The notes: generated from the letters alone by a model not told the origin. Positions 30,376 to 39,278 are shown, counted from the stretch's first letter. The stretch is 64,000 bases of DNA from Myxococcales bacterium (GCA_029863605.1 JAOTVB010000013.1:56005-120004); one strand, 5' to 3'. Made by a program: numbers and translations.

Positions 30376-32418
30376 TCAGTCGTACCGAAGCGCGTCCACG
30401 GGGCGCACGCGACTCGCTTGATAGGCCGGAAAGAGAGTTGCCGCCAGGCATACCACCACCGTCGCCGCACCGACTAGGGCGAACTCGGTTGGATCGAGGT
30501 TCACGGGAAGCTTGTCGATGTAATAGACCTCGGGATTCATTCGGATTCCAAAGTGTTCGGCGGCGAATGTCATGATGAAGCCAAGACCGAGCCCCAATAG
30601 GCCACCAGCCATCCCGATGAGAAGGCCTTCGATCACGAAGATCCGAATGACCCCGCGTGCCGAGGCGCCCATGGCTTTCAGAATTCCAACTTCGCGCCGC
30701 TTTTCCTGGACGAGGAGGGTCAAGGTGCCGAAGACCGAAAACCCTGCGATCAGAATCGCGATCCCGAGCGTGATGAACATGGCGAGCTTCTCGAGGGCGA
30801 GCGCGCCAAAAAGCTGTTCGTTCATCATCTTCCAGTCGCGCACGCGTAGGCCGTCGCGACCGAGGATCGAGACGAGCTCGGTTGCCATCGCCGGTGCCTT
30901 TTCGACGTCTTGCACCTTCACCTCGATGCCGCTGACCGCCTTACCGGCCTTGAGGAAGCGTTGCGCGACGTCGAGGGCGACATAGGCGTGCTTCATGTCG
31001 TACTCGTACATTCCACTGTAGAAGATGCCCGCGATCCGGAACGGCCTCGTGCGTGGGATGGGACCGGTCGGGCCGAGCTCTCCGCGGGGCGATACCACGG
31101 TCACGCGATCGCCCACGACGAGCCGGAGCGCCCGCGCCAGCTCTTGGCCGACGATCAAGCCGGGCATCGCTTCTGCGGCCGGTTGCGGATCGACGTCTTC
31201 GCCGGGCTCGGCCTCGAGCATCGCGTCGAGGGGGCTTTTTCGCGAGGTCCCAACGGAGGCGTCGAGGATTTGCTCGGGGTGCTCGAGGTACTCGAGCTTG
31301 CCGTGGGTCATGTTCTTGGCGAGGTCGGTCACTTCACTCACCGACCCGGGATCGATCCCGCGCAAGATTGCGCCGGCTCGATTCGACAGGCTCGACACCA
31401 TCACCTCGGTTTGAAGGTATGGCGTGGCCCCAACGACGCCTTCGGTGGCGCGTACCCGTTCGAGGATGAGCTGCCAATCGTCGAGCTCCTTCAATGCTTC
31501 GTCGATGACGATGTGGGCGTGGTTTCCGAGGATTTTTTTCATGAGGTCTGCCCGAAAGCCTCCCATGACGCTCAGGACCGAGATCAACATGCACGACGAG
31601 ACGGCAACCGCGAGCACGGAAAGGGTGCCGCTTGCGGCGAGAAAGCCGGTCTTCTTCGCGCGCAGGTGACGTGCCGCAACCATCGATCGAAACCCGATGC
31701 GCTCGAATGCCGAAAGAAGAGGCCCGACCAACCGGAGCCCGACCCGGATGGCGAAGAGGGTGGTCACCGTCACCCGCACGACGGCGCCTGCGAGGCTCGC
31801 GCCGTCTCCCTCGACGGGGGTTATCGAAAGCATGGAGCTGACTGCAACGAAGGCCAGAACCATGCCGGCGTCAAAGAGCCACCAAAACCGTTGGCGTCTG
31901 GGTAGAGGCAAAAGGAACCAGCACGACGTGGCAAGGAGGACGATCGCGGTGCCGGTCGCCCACTGAAGGCTCGTGGCGGTCTGGAACAGTGTCCGGACCC
32001 ACTCGAGCTCGAGGTCCGGGTACGCGAGATGCGTCAGGCCGAACAGAAGGCTCGGGGTCGTACCGCCGAGGACGTGGCCGAGCGACGCGCGTGCCGCCCA
32101 CAAGATGATCCCGATCGAGAGAGTGGTGATTGAAGCGTGAAGCCCTGCGGCGACCGAAAGGCCCACGATGCGCGCTCGCCCCAACGCGCCGCGTGGCATG
32201 CGACGGGCGCGGCGTGCGATGGCCAAGCTGAGAAGGCCGAGGATCAGCTGCGCCGTCGCCCAGCCGATCACGAGCCGAATCCAAACCAGCTCGTCGACCT
32301 GCATCGCTTGAAACCATCCCGTGCTTGTGGCGACGAACACGACGATTGCCACGGCGTGCAGGACCGCTAGGCCGCAAAGGACCGCTGTCCAGAACCCGAA
32401 GCGTCGACTGTTCCTCAT
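30376..32418 (-). CDS. LolC/LolE-like permease with an extra N-terminal membrane domain
   Basis: 680 aa, against about 400-415 for ordinary LolC/LolE. The canonical part starts near residue 242: RSMVAARHLRAKKTGFLAAS leading into TM1, a periplasmic domain, then the FtsX-type C-terminal TMs (FITLGIAILIAGFSVFGTLT, then EKRREVGILKAMGAS). The first 240 residues are an added domain with about six hydrophobic segments (roughly 9-30, 45-68, 84-108, 152-171, 178-199 and 210-229) that I do not recognise. Only one permease gene accompanies lolD, so it may act as a homodimer. The ATG at 32418 overlaps the lysS stop by 4 bp, so the long form looks genuine. Confidence 0.85.
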   Translation of the reverse strand: MRNSRRFGFWTAVLCGLAVLHAVAIVVFVATSTGWFQAMQVDELVWIRLVIGWATAQLILGLLSLAIARRARRMPRGALGRARIVGLSVAAGLHASITTLSIGIILWAARASLGHVLGGTTPSLLFGLTHLAYPDLELEWVRTLFQTATSLQWATGTAIVLLATSCWFLLPLPRRQRFWWLFDAGMVLAFVAVSSMLSITPVEGDGASLAGAVVRVTVTTLFAIRVGLRLVGPLLSAFERIGFRSMVAARHLRAKKTGFLAASGTLSVLAVAVSSCMLISVLSVMGGFRADLMKKILGNHAHIVIDEALKELDDWQLILERVRATEGVVGATPYLQTEVMVSSLSNRAGAILRGIDPGSVSEVTDLAKNMTHGKLEYLEHPEQILDASVGTSRKSPLDAMLEAEPGEDVDPQPAAEAMPGLIVGQELARALRLVVGDRVTVVSPRGELGPTGPIPRTRPFRIAGIFYSGMYEYDMKHAYVALDVAQRFLKAGKAVSGIEVKVQDVEKAPAMATELVSILGRDGLRVRDWKMMNEQLFGALALEKLAMFITLGIAILIAGFSVFGTLTLLVQEKRREVGILKAMGASARGVIRIFVIEGLLIGMAGGLLGLGLGFIMTFAAEHFGIRMNPEVYYIDKLPVNLDPTEFALVGAATVVVCLAATLFPAYQASRVRPVDALRYD

Positions 32419-34022
32419 TCGTTTTCCGGTCTCAGCAGGGGGAAGAGGAGCACGTCGCGGATCGAGGGCTGATTGCACAGAAGCATGATCAGCCGGTCTA
32501 CGCCGAGTCCGAATCCGGCTGCGGGTGGCAGGCCGTGGGAAAGCGCGCGGATGTAGTCGGCGTCGAAGTCCATCGCTTCTTCGTCACCGCGTTCGCGGTT
32601 GCGCAACTGGCCTTCGAAGCGGGCTGCCTGATCGTCGGGATCGTTGAGCTCGCTGAACGCATTGCTGATTTCGCGCCCATCGATGAATAGCTCGAACCGA
32701 TCGACGAACGCGGGGTCGTCGTCGTTGCTGCGGGCCAACGGGGAGACTTCGATCGGATACTCGGTGATGAAGACGGGGACGGTCTGGCTGCCGTCGCCGG
32801 TGCGGTAGAGCGCCGTCAGGTCGGGCTCGACGAGCTGCTCGAAGATCGCAAAGAGCCGCTCGCCGTGGGTCTCACAGTGCTCGAGTTGCTTTTGGGCGAC
32901 GGGGCCGAGCTTGGCGAGCATCGCGTTGCACGCGTTCGCCAGCGCCTCCGGATCGTCGATCGCCTCGTGGGAGAGCTTGTCGGTCCAGGTGGTCTTTGGC
33001 ACGCCCTCCCGACCGGCGCGTACGAGTCGTTCCGCGATCGAATCGCGCAACGTCACCCTCTTCCAGTCTGCGCTCAGGTCGAAGGCGCGTTCGGCGGTGA
33101 GCTCGGGGAAGCGTGCACGGAGCTCGGCGTCGACCGCGCGGATCATGTCGACGGCGAGGTCCATAAGGTCCTCGTGCGTGGCGTAGGCCATGTAGAGCTC
33201 GAGGATGGTGAACTCCGGGTTGTGCTTCGTGCTGATGCCTTCGTTGCGAAAGGCTCGGCCGATCTCGTAGACGCGGTCGAAGCCGCCAACCAGGAGGCGT
33301 TTCAGATAGAGCTCCGGCGCGATGCGGAGGATCAACTCCAAGTCGAGCGTGTTGTGGTGGGTCTCGAAAGGCTTGGCGGTGGCCCCGCCGCGGGTCACGT
33401 GGAGCAGCGGGGTTTCGACCTCCAAGAAGTCGAGGGCGTCGAGGAAGCGACGCAGGGACTGGACGACCACCGTTCGCGCGCGAAACACCTCCGCGACGGC
33501 GGGATTTGCGAACAGGTCGACGTACCGCTCCCGGTAACGCTTTTCGACGTCCTTCAGACCGTGCCACTTGGCGGGCGGCGGCAAGAGGGCCTTGCCGAGG
33601 TGCTCGTAGCGACGGGCGCTCACCGCAAGGGCGCCGGTCTTCGTCCGGATGACCGGACCTTCGACCATGACGTGATCGGCGAGATCGACCAGCTTGAGGA
33701 GAGCCGCATCGCGCTCGCTCAGTTTCTCTGGGCGCACCAAGGCTTGGGCATCTCCGTGCGGGGTCCGAATCACAAGGAACGGACCGCGCTTGGCGATCAC
33801 GCGTCCGAAGAGCGGCATCTGCGGGGCGTCCTCGCTCAGCTCGTCCTCGACTGGAAGCGCCGACCGCGCCGATTCGTCTGCGGCGAGCTCGACGACCGAG
33901 CGGCGCTTGTCCTCGAGCTCGGGATTGGTGCGCCAGTCGTTCGGGTAGGGCAGGACCCCCATCTCTCGCAGTCGCGCGGCTTTGTTGAGCCGTATTTGTC
34001 GAAGCTCGTCTTCGGTCGCCAT
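32415..34022 (-). CDS. lysS: Lysyl-tRNA synthetase, class II
   Basis: 535 aa. The OB-fold anticodon domain is at residues 60-180. Class II motif 2 is in FRNEGISTKHNPEFTILELY and motif 3 in AGFGLGVDRLIMLL near the C-terminus. It charges tRNA-Lys. I chose the ATG at 34022, with GAGG about 8 bases upstream; an open frame runs to 34061 inside prfB. Its stop overlaps the permease start by 4 bp, and its start lies 10 bp after prfB, the common prfB-lysS order. Confidence 0.96.
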   Translation of the reverse strand: MATEDELRQIRLNKAARLREMGVLPYPNDWRTNPELEDKRRSVVELAADESARSALPVEDELSEDAPQMPLFGRVIAKRGPFLVIRTPHGDAQALVRPEKLSERDAALLKLVDLADHVMVEGPVIRTKTGALAVSARRYEHLGKALLPPPAKWHGLKDVEKRYRERYVDLFANPAVAEVFRARTVVVQSLRRFLDALDFLEVETPLLHVTRGGATAKPFETHHNTLDLELILRIAPELYLKRLLVGGFDRVYEIGRAFRNEGISTKHNPEFTILELYMAYATHEDLMDLAVDMIRAVDAELRARFPELTAERAFDLSADWKRVTLRDSIAERLVRAGREGVPKTTWTDKLSHEAIDDPEALANACNAMLAKLGPVAQKQLEHCETHGERLFAIFEQLVEPDLTALYRTGDGSQTVPVFITEYPIEVSPLARSNDDDPAFVDRFELFIDGREISNAFSELNDPDDQAARFEGQLRNRERGDEEAMDFDADYIRALSHGLPPAAGFGLGVDRLIMLLCNQPSIRDVLLFPLLRPENE

Positions 34023-34032
34023 CAGCTGCCCC

Positions 34033-35194
34033 TCAGTCCTCTTGGTGTCCTTGGGCGTCACCCGCCTTCTTGCGTCGTTGTTGCTTGTCGGCGTTCATCA
34101 ATAGGTAGGTTTCGATGAATTCGTCCAGGTCTCCGTCGAGCACGGCGTCGGCGTTGCTCACCTTGTGGTCGGTTCGCTCGTCCTTGACCATCGTGTAGGG
34201 CTGGAGGGTGTAGGTGCGGACCTGCGATCCAAATGCGATATCCGCGCGGTCGCCGAGGAAGGCCTCTTCGAACGCTTCCTCCTGCTCACGGCGCGCCTTC
34301 TCGAAGAGCAGCCCACGAAGCATCCTCATCGCCGTCTCCCGGTTCTGGTGCTGCGACCGTTCCGCTTCACATCGAACCGCGAAGCCGGTTGGGATGTGCT
34401 TGATCCGTACCGCCGATTCGGTTCGATTGACGTGTTGGCCGCCGGCCCCGCCCGCCCGCATCGTGCTGACTTCGAGGTCTTCGTCGCGGATTTCGATTTC
34501 GCCCTCCGTGAGATCATCGTCGAGGTCCGGGACCACGCTCACGCCCGCGAACGAAGTGTGGCGGCGCTTGTTGGCGTCGAAGGGGCTGATCCGGATCAAG
34601 CGGTGCACTCCGTTCTCGGCCCGAAGATACCCGTAGGCGTTTGGGCCCCGCGCCACGAAGGTCGCGTCTTTGATCCCCGCTTCGTCGCCTGGCTGCTTGC
34701 TCAGCAGCTCGGTCTTGTAGCCCCTGCGCTCGCACCACCGGAGGTACATCCGAAGAAGGATCTCGGCCCAGTCCTGGGCTTCGGTGCCGCCCGCGCCCGG
34801 GTTGATGGTGACGATCGCATCGGTGTCGTCGTCCTTGGTGAGCATCCGTTTGAGCTCGAGGCTCCGGACCTGGTGCTCGAGGGACGGAAGCTGTTGCGCC
34901 ACGTCGCCGACGACGCCCTGATCGCCCTCGCTCACCGCCAGCTCCAGCAACTCCAAGAGATCCCGAGCTTCGGTGTCTACTTGCCCGAATTCCTTGAGTG
35001 TTTCCTCTGCCGACGCGCGCTCCCGCATCATCTTCTGCGCCTTCTGGTGATCGTCCCAAAAGCCCTCGGCGAGGCTGAGGTTGGTCAGACGGTCCACCTC
35101 GTGGCGCAGGCCTTCGAGGTCAAAGATACCTCCCCAGCGCTTCCATGCGCTGTACGAGGTCTAGAAGGTGCTCTCGACATTCCCCTGGTGTCAT
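34033..35194 (-). CDS. prfB: Peptide chain release factor 2, with programmed +1 frameshift
   Basis: About 386 aa after frameshifting. The gene is read in two frames: 35194 to 35123 (24 codons, MTPGECREHLLDLVQRMEAL... ending LGRYL before an in-frame TGA at 35122-35120), then +1 into 35121-34033. The main frame contains the GGQ peptidyl-hydrolysis motif (RAGGAGGQHVNRTES) and the RF2-type stop-recognition region. The N-terminal residues before the shift match the usual RF2 start, which supports a real recoding event over an assembly error. RF2 terminates at UGA and UAA, and the in-frame UGA makes its synthesis self-limiting. The C-terminus carries a short lysine-rich extension. Confidence 0.95.
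35119..35135 (-). promoter_or_regulatory. RF2 programmed frameshift site
   Basis: On the minus strand the site reads GGGGAGG-TAT-CTT-TGA-C. It has a Shine-Dalgarno-like GGGGAGG, three bases, the slippery CTT and the in-frame TGA followed by C. This is the known RF2 autoregulatory arrangement, in which the ribosome slips +1 on CTT when RF2 is scarce. Confidence 0.95.
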
Positions 35195-35241
35195 GTCTCT
35201 CGGCGCGGACTAACCCGCCACCCGACCGGTGTCAAAAGGGC

Positions 35242-35263
35242 AAAAAGGGGACTGTCCCCCTTT
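35242..35263. other. A/G-rich inverted repeat in the prfB-tatT spacer
   Basis: AAAGGGGACTGTCCCCCTTT forms a near-perfect inverted repeat (GGGGA-CTG-TCCCC core) in a divergent spacer, so it cannot serve as a terminator for either neighbour. The left half, AAAAAGGGGACTGTC, recurs exactly at 8843-8857. I read it as a small REP-like repeat or operator. Confidence 0.4.
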
Positions 35264-35314
35264 AATCGGTTTTGAGCTTGTGTTGGGGAGTGCTTTCCGG
35301 TTCACTTTCGCGCG

Positions 35315-36259
35315 ATGTCCGGTTCAGGCAGCTCGAGAACGGCTTCTCGCTTGGTGGCGCTAGTCTGCGGGCTGATCTCGGTCACCGCGTGTGACTCAGC
35401 GAAGTTCGCCGCGGACTCGACCTCCGGTTTGTTCCAGCGAGCGGCGCCGGCGATCGAGCAGTACTGGGACTACGAGACCGCGGGTGCTGCGTTTCCGGCG
35501 AGCATCATCCAACTCGAGGGCATCATGCGTGTCGTCCCGGACAACGAGGTCGTGGTGACGTCGACCATCGGGGCGTATATCGGCTACGGCACCGGCTGGA
35601 TCGAGGATCGCGTCGAAGTGGCAGATGCCGACGATCACTGGAAAGAGGCGGAGGAGCTCCGCGCCCGCGCCTTGATCATGTACGAGCGGGCCTGGGATCT
35701 CGCGAAGCACCTGATGCGCCTGAGAGACGGGAGCTTCGACGAGGCCCTCGCGCGCGGCCCCGACAGCCTCAAGAGTTGGCTCGACCGGGTCCTCAACACG
35801 CCCGAGGATGCCCCGCTCGCGTTCTGGGCCGGGGCGTCGCTTGGCGCGCGGATCAACATGGGCATGGAGGACATGGACACGGTGGCGGACCTTCCCCTCG
35901 CGAAGGTGCTTCTCGGCCATTCCGTCGAGCTCGACCCCGACTTCCTCTTCATGACCCCGATGATGACCCTCGGCGTCCTGGCGGCATCGCAGTTTCCGCC
36001 CGACATGGACCTCGCGAAAACCATCTTCGACGAGGTCCTCGAGGGTACTAAACGACGCAATTTGATGGTCCAACTGAATATGGCGAGGTACTACGCGGTC
36101 AACAAGGGTGACTCTAAGCTTTTCACGGAGCTGCTTACCGAAGTGCTCGAGGCGGGGGATGTGCTACCTGAATCACGATTGTCCAACGTCCTCGCCAAAC
36201 GTCGAGCGAAGCGGTACATGGACCAGATCGAATTGTTCTTCAGTGACCTCAGCGAATAG
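35315..36259 (+). CDS. TatT-family lipoprotein of a TRAP transporter
   Basis: 314 aa. The lipoprotein signal ends in LISVTACDS. The mature protein is all helical with repeated pairs resembling TPRs: EEAEELRARALIMYERAWDL-like text near residue 110, LAKVLLGHSVELDPDF near 195, LAKTIFDEVLEG near 230. This matches the TatT (Tp0956-type) component, a trimeric helical periplasmic lipoprotein that docks with the DctP-type binding protein. It is the first gene of a three-gene run, 3 bp before dctP. Confidence 0.8.
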   Translation: MSGSGSSRTASRLVALVCGLISVTACDSAKFAADSTSGLFQRAAPAIEQYWDYETAGAAFPASIIQLEGIMRVVPDNEVVVTSTIGAYIGYGTGWIEDRVEVADADDHWKEAEELRARALIMYERAWDLAKHLMRLRDGSFDEALARGPDSLKSWLDRVLNTPEDAPLAFWAGASLGARINMGMEDMDTVADLPLAKVLLGHSVELDPDFLFMTPMMTLGVLAASQFPPDMDLAKTIFDEVLEGTKRRNLMVQLNMARYYAVNKGDSKLFTELLTEVLEAGDVLPESRLSNVLAKRRAKRYMDQIELFFSDLSE

Positions 36260-36262
36260 CTC

Positions 36263-37270
36263 ATGTTCCAGTTGAAGACCCTCTTCGTGGCAATCCTCGC
36301 TGCGGGGGCTTTCTTGTTGCCCGGCACGGCGCCGAGCGCCAATGCCGAGGGCGCGACGGTGATTCGCTTCGCCTCTCTTGCTCCGGCCGGGTCGGCTTTC
36401 ATGAAGGTGATGAAGGCCTGGAACCGCAGCTTGAAGAAGCAGTCGGAGAACCGGGTCGCGCTTCGGTTCTACTCGGGAGGCAGTCAGGGCGACGAGCGTG
36501 ACTTCATTCGCAAAGTTCGCGCGGGGCAGATGGATGCCGCGGGCGTGACGACGACGGGGCTCGGCATCGTGGCGCGCCCGGTGTTGGTGATGACGTCCCC
36601 GGGATTGATCACCGAGTACGACCAGCTCGAACGGGCTCGCACGGAGCTCAACGACCGGTTCGCGAAGATGTTCGAAGATGGCGGGTTCCAGCTGCTGGCC
36701 TGGGGAGAAGCCGGCAAGAACCGCCTTTTCTCGGTCAACGAGTTCGCGCGGCCCGCCGATCTCAAGGCCGGCCGCCCGTGGGCTTGGAAGGATGATCCGG
36801 TCTTCGCGGAGTTCATCACCGTGATCGGGGCCAACCCGGTCCGATTGGGGGTTCCCGAGGTTTACCCCGGCCTTCAAACCCGAATGATCGATACCGTCCC
36901 GGCCTCGGCCATCGCTGCGGTCGCGCTCCAGTGGTACACGCGGCTGAACTACATGGCCAAAGACAACTTCGGGATCATCGTCGGCGGCTCGATCATCAAG
37001 CAGGAGAAGTTCGATGAGCTCTCCGAGGTCGACCAGAAGATCCTGCTCGACACCAGCGAGCGGGCGGCCCGTGCCCTCGATGGCCTTGCGCGTCGTGACG
37101 ACGATCGAGCCTACGACTCCCTGATCAGCCGAGGGATGATCGAGGTCAACATTGCGGCCTACAAAGCCGAGTGGGACGCCGCAGCGGCGAAGGCCCGGCA
37201 GAACTTGGTTGGGCGCGTCTACAGCAAGAGCCTTCTCCAGGCGGTAGAAAAGATCGTCGCCGGCCAGTAA
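36263..37270 (+). CDS. TRAP transporter substrate-binding protein (DctP/TatP type)
   Basis: 335 aa. The signal peptide is cleaved near APSANAE. The mature N-terminus TVIRFASLAPAGSAFMKVM is typical of the DctP family, as are KVRAGQMDAAGVTTTGLGIV and PEVYPGLQTRMIDTV. The usual substrate-contacting arginine would lie around LLAWGEAGKNRLFSV. TRAP systems import acids or other solutes using ion gradients. The permease DctQM is not encoded next to it. The preceding TatT gene suggests the TatT-TatP subtype. Confidence 0.88.
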   Translation: MFQLKTLFVAILAAGAFLLPGTAPSANAEGATVIRFASLAPAGSAFMKVMKAWNRSLKKQSENRVALRFYSGGSQGDERDFIRKVRAGQMDAAGVTTTGLGIVARPVLVMTSPGLITEYDQLERARTELNDRFAKMFEDGGFQLLAWGEAGKNRLFSVNEFARPADLKAGRPWAWKDDPVFAEFITVIGANPVRLGVPEVYPGLQTRMIDTVPASAIAAVALQWYTRLNYMAKDNFGIIVGGSIIKQEKFDELSEVDQKILLDTSERAARALDGLARRDDDRAYDSLISRGMIEVNIAAYKAEWDAAAAKARQNLVGRVYSKSLLQAVEKIVAGQ

Positions 37271-37273
37271 GTC

Positions 37274-37606
37274 ATGATCACCGTTTTGAACACGCTCGTG
37301 TCGGCGCTCGTCATCGGCGTTGCGGCTTGGCTTTCGAGGCGATATCCGAATACCGCTGGGTTCATCGTCGCTTTGCCCCTGGCGACGATGCTGGTCCTAC
37401 CGTTGGCCTATCTTCAGCACCGGGACGCCGGGAGCGCGTTCGACATGGCGCGCAGTATCCTAGTGGCGCTGCCGATCACGCTCCTGTTCTTCATCCCGTT
37501 TCTGATGCGGGACCGCTTCTCGTTTTGGGCAGCCTACGCGGTCGGATGCGCGCTGTTGCCGGCGGGCTACTTCCTGCATCGCGCCGTGATGCGTGCGCTC
37601 AGCTGA
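37274..37606 (+). CDS. Small integral membrane protein (DUF3147-like)
   Basis: 110 aa with four hydrophobic segments (about residues 3-20, 27-45, 60-78 and 84-102) joined by short charged loops. The composition and AGFIVALPLATMLVLPLAYL segment resemble DUF3147/GlpM-type small membrane proteins, but I am not certain of the family. It starts 3 bp after dctP and probably shares its message. It is far too small to be the missing TRAP permease. Confidence 0.6.
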   Translation: MITVLNTLVSALVIGVAAWLSRRYPNTAGFIVALPLATMLVLPLAYLQHRDAGSAFDMARSILVALPITLLFFIPFLMRDRFSFWAAYAVGCALLPAGYFLHRAVMRALS

Positions 37607-37611
37607 GCCGT

Positions 37612-38355
37612 CTAGAGATAAGCTCCACCATGCACGTCGATCGTTTCGCCCGTGAAGTAATCGCAGTCGAAGATGAACTTGACCGCCCGCCATATGTCCT
37701 CGGGCTGCGCCATCCGGCCTAGCGGAATGGCCGCCCTGATCATATCCAAGGCCTTTTGGTTCATCCCGGCGGTCATCGGGGTCTCGACGGCGCCAGGGGC
37801 GACGGCAGCCACGCGAATGCCGTACTGAGAAAACTCTTTCATCCAGGTTCGCGTGTTGGCGGCGAGCGCGGCTTTGGCCGCAACATAGTTCGTCTGGCCT
37901 CGGTTTCCATGGCGGGCGACCGACGAAATGTTCACGATCACGCCCGGCACTCCGCGCTCGACCATGTTGGCGACCACCTCTTGCGCCATCAGGACCGCCC
38001 CAGTTAAATTCACAGCGATCACCGCGTCCCAATCCTCGCGCGACATCCTGCGGATTTCGCCCGTCTTCCGGCTCTTTCCGACCCACAGCGCGTCGCGAAT
38101 GATGCCGGCGTTGTTGATCAGTGCGTTGAGCCCGCCCATCTGCTCGGCCGCCCAACCGACGAAGCTCGCGATGTCGTCTTGGTCCGCAACGTCGAGGCGA
38201 CGTCGGTGGATCCCGTCGGGTAGGGCACCGAGGGCGCCTTCGTTGATGTCGCCTACCGCAACTTGAGCTCCCGCTCCGTGTAGGCGTTTGGCGAAGTGCT
38301 CTCCGAGGCCGGAGGCGCCGCCAGTCACGATGACTTTGAGTTGGTCGAGTTCCAT
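37612..38355 (-). CDS. Short-chain dehydrogenase/reductase (FabG-like)
   Basis: 247 aa. It has the NAD(P) motif TGGASGLGEHFAKRL, NNAG near residue 86, the catalytic Ser in VNISSVARHG and the Y-x3-K in NYVAAKAALAAN. The C-terminus PEDIWRAVKFIFDCDYFTGE, VHGGAYL is of the FabG/beta-ketoacyl reductase type. Asp at the end of beta-2 (VAVGDIN) suggests NAD preference. The cofactor and substrate are inferences. A 13-bp palindrome, AGGAAGCCTTCCT, overlaps its ribosome-binding site. Confidence 0.88.
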   Translation of the reverse strand: MELDQLKVIVTGGASGLGEHFAKRLHGAGAQVAVGDINEGALGALPDGIHRRRLDVADQDDIASFVGWAAEQMGGLNALINNAGIIRDALWVGKSRKTGEIRRMSREDWDAVIAVNLTGAVLMAQEVVANMVERGVPGVIVNISSVARHGNRGQTNYVAAKAALAANTRTWMKEFSQYGIRVAAVAPGAVETPMTAGMNQKALDMIRAAIPLGRMAQPEDIWRAVKFIFDCDYFTGETIDVHGGAYL

Positions 38356-38407
38356 AGGAAGGCTTCCTAACCGTTTCGATGGTTTCTGTGCAAGGGGTTC
38401 GAAGTAA

Positions 38408-39208
38408 CTAAAAGGTCCCGCTCATGCCCAGGCCGAATCCGTGGCGGGATACGGAGGGCGAAAGCCGAAAGCTGAGCTGCTGGCCCGCGCCCGAGACTTT
38501 GTTGGCTTGATACTCGGTCCACGCGGCCTCGCTCGGGGTCGGGCGGAACGACAAGCCGAAGGCAGCGAAGCCGGTGCCGACGAACAGGCCGCCAACGATA
38601 TAGGCGGAAACCCTGTCGGTGCGGGTGGTGTTGGGCACGGGCGAAAGAGCGAGCACGAACACGCCCGCCAGCGCATGCGTCAGGCCGTTCCATCGCACCA
38701 GAAGTCGCTCGCCCTCACGGCTCTCAGCCGATGACAGCAGCTCCCCCTCCGCGCGAGCCAGCTCGAGCTCGGTGATACCGTCTTCCCGCGCCTTCTCCCA
38801 CCGCTCGAGCCTTCGCGTCTCGTGGGCGACGCGGGTTGCTACGAAGATGCCGGTCGTGAGGTCGGCCGCACCCAGGGTCATGAACATGACCCCGAGACCG
38901 CGGCTGAATTGACTCTGCGGCTCAACTTCGGTCAGTCGCCAAGCGCCGAGACCGATGAGGGTCGAGCCGCCGACGATCCCAGCAGCGGCGGCGAATTTCT
39001 GCTCCCGTCTGGTCTTTTCATTGGCGGTGGTCAACAGGCGATCCATGAGCGCGGCGTTGGCCGTGAGGGCCTCCGAGGTTGGGCTTGGGGCGCGCTGCTC
39101 CGTGCCGATCACGACTGAGGCGGGTGCCGGGTCCTCTTCGGCCGATGCGAGGCTGGCGGGGAGCGCGCCCACTACCAGAGTCGAGATCCAGATGGCGGCG
39201 CTACGCAT
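38408..39208 (-). CDS. Hypothetical exported membrane protein
   Basis: 266 aa, unrecognised. The signal peptide ends near ASLASAE. Residues 25-70 are polar. Two glycine-rich hydrophobic hairpins follow (AAAAGIVGGSTLIGLGAWRL, then GLGVMFMTLGAADLTTGIFV), then a charged helix (about 130-165), and another hydrophobic pair (LAGVFVLALSPV; AYIVGGLFVGTGFAAFGLSF). The end LSPSVSRHGFGLGMSGTF with terminal Phe could suit an OM protein, but the hairpins look more like inner-membrane segments. Neighbours are two SDR enzymes and give no clear role. Confidence 0.6.
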   Translation of the reverse strand: MRSAAIWISTLVVGALPASLASAEEDPAPASVVIGTEQRAPSPTSEALTANAALMDRLLTTANEKTRREQKFAAAAGIVGGSTLIGLGAWRLTEVEPQSQFSRGLGVMFMTLGAADLTTGIFVATRVAHETRRLERWEKAREDGITELELARAEGELLSSAESREGERLLVRWNGLTHALAGVFVLALSPVPNTTRTDRVSAYIVGGLFVGTGFAAFGLSFRPTPSEAAWTEYQANKVSGAGQQLSFRLSPSVSRHGFGLGMSGTF

Positions 39209-39278
39209 GTCCGGGGCTGGGATAGCAGCCCCTAACCGCTAGGGCTACCGCTGATCGCATGCTAGCGTCCGCGGTCCG

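Noticed and set aside
32865..34118. A 417-codon plus-strand open frame
   Set aside because: It is antisense to lysS, which has complete class II synthetase motifs. Long antisense frames are expected in high-GC DNA.
35120..35122. The in-frame TGA in prfB as a sequencing error or pseudogene
   Set aside because: The exact RF2 recoding signal surrounds it, and both frames are conserved in character.
35242..35263. The inverted repeat as a terminator
   Set aside because: The flanking genes diverge from it, so no transcript ends here.
34165..35265. A 366-codon plus-strand open frame over prfB
   Set aside because: It is antisense to prfB, whose GGQ motif and frameshift site are intact.
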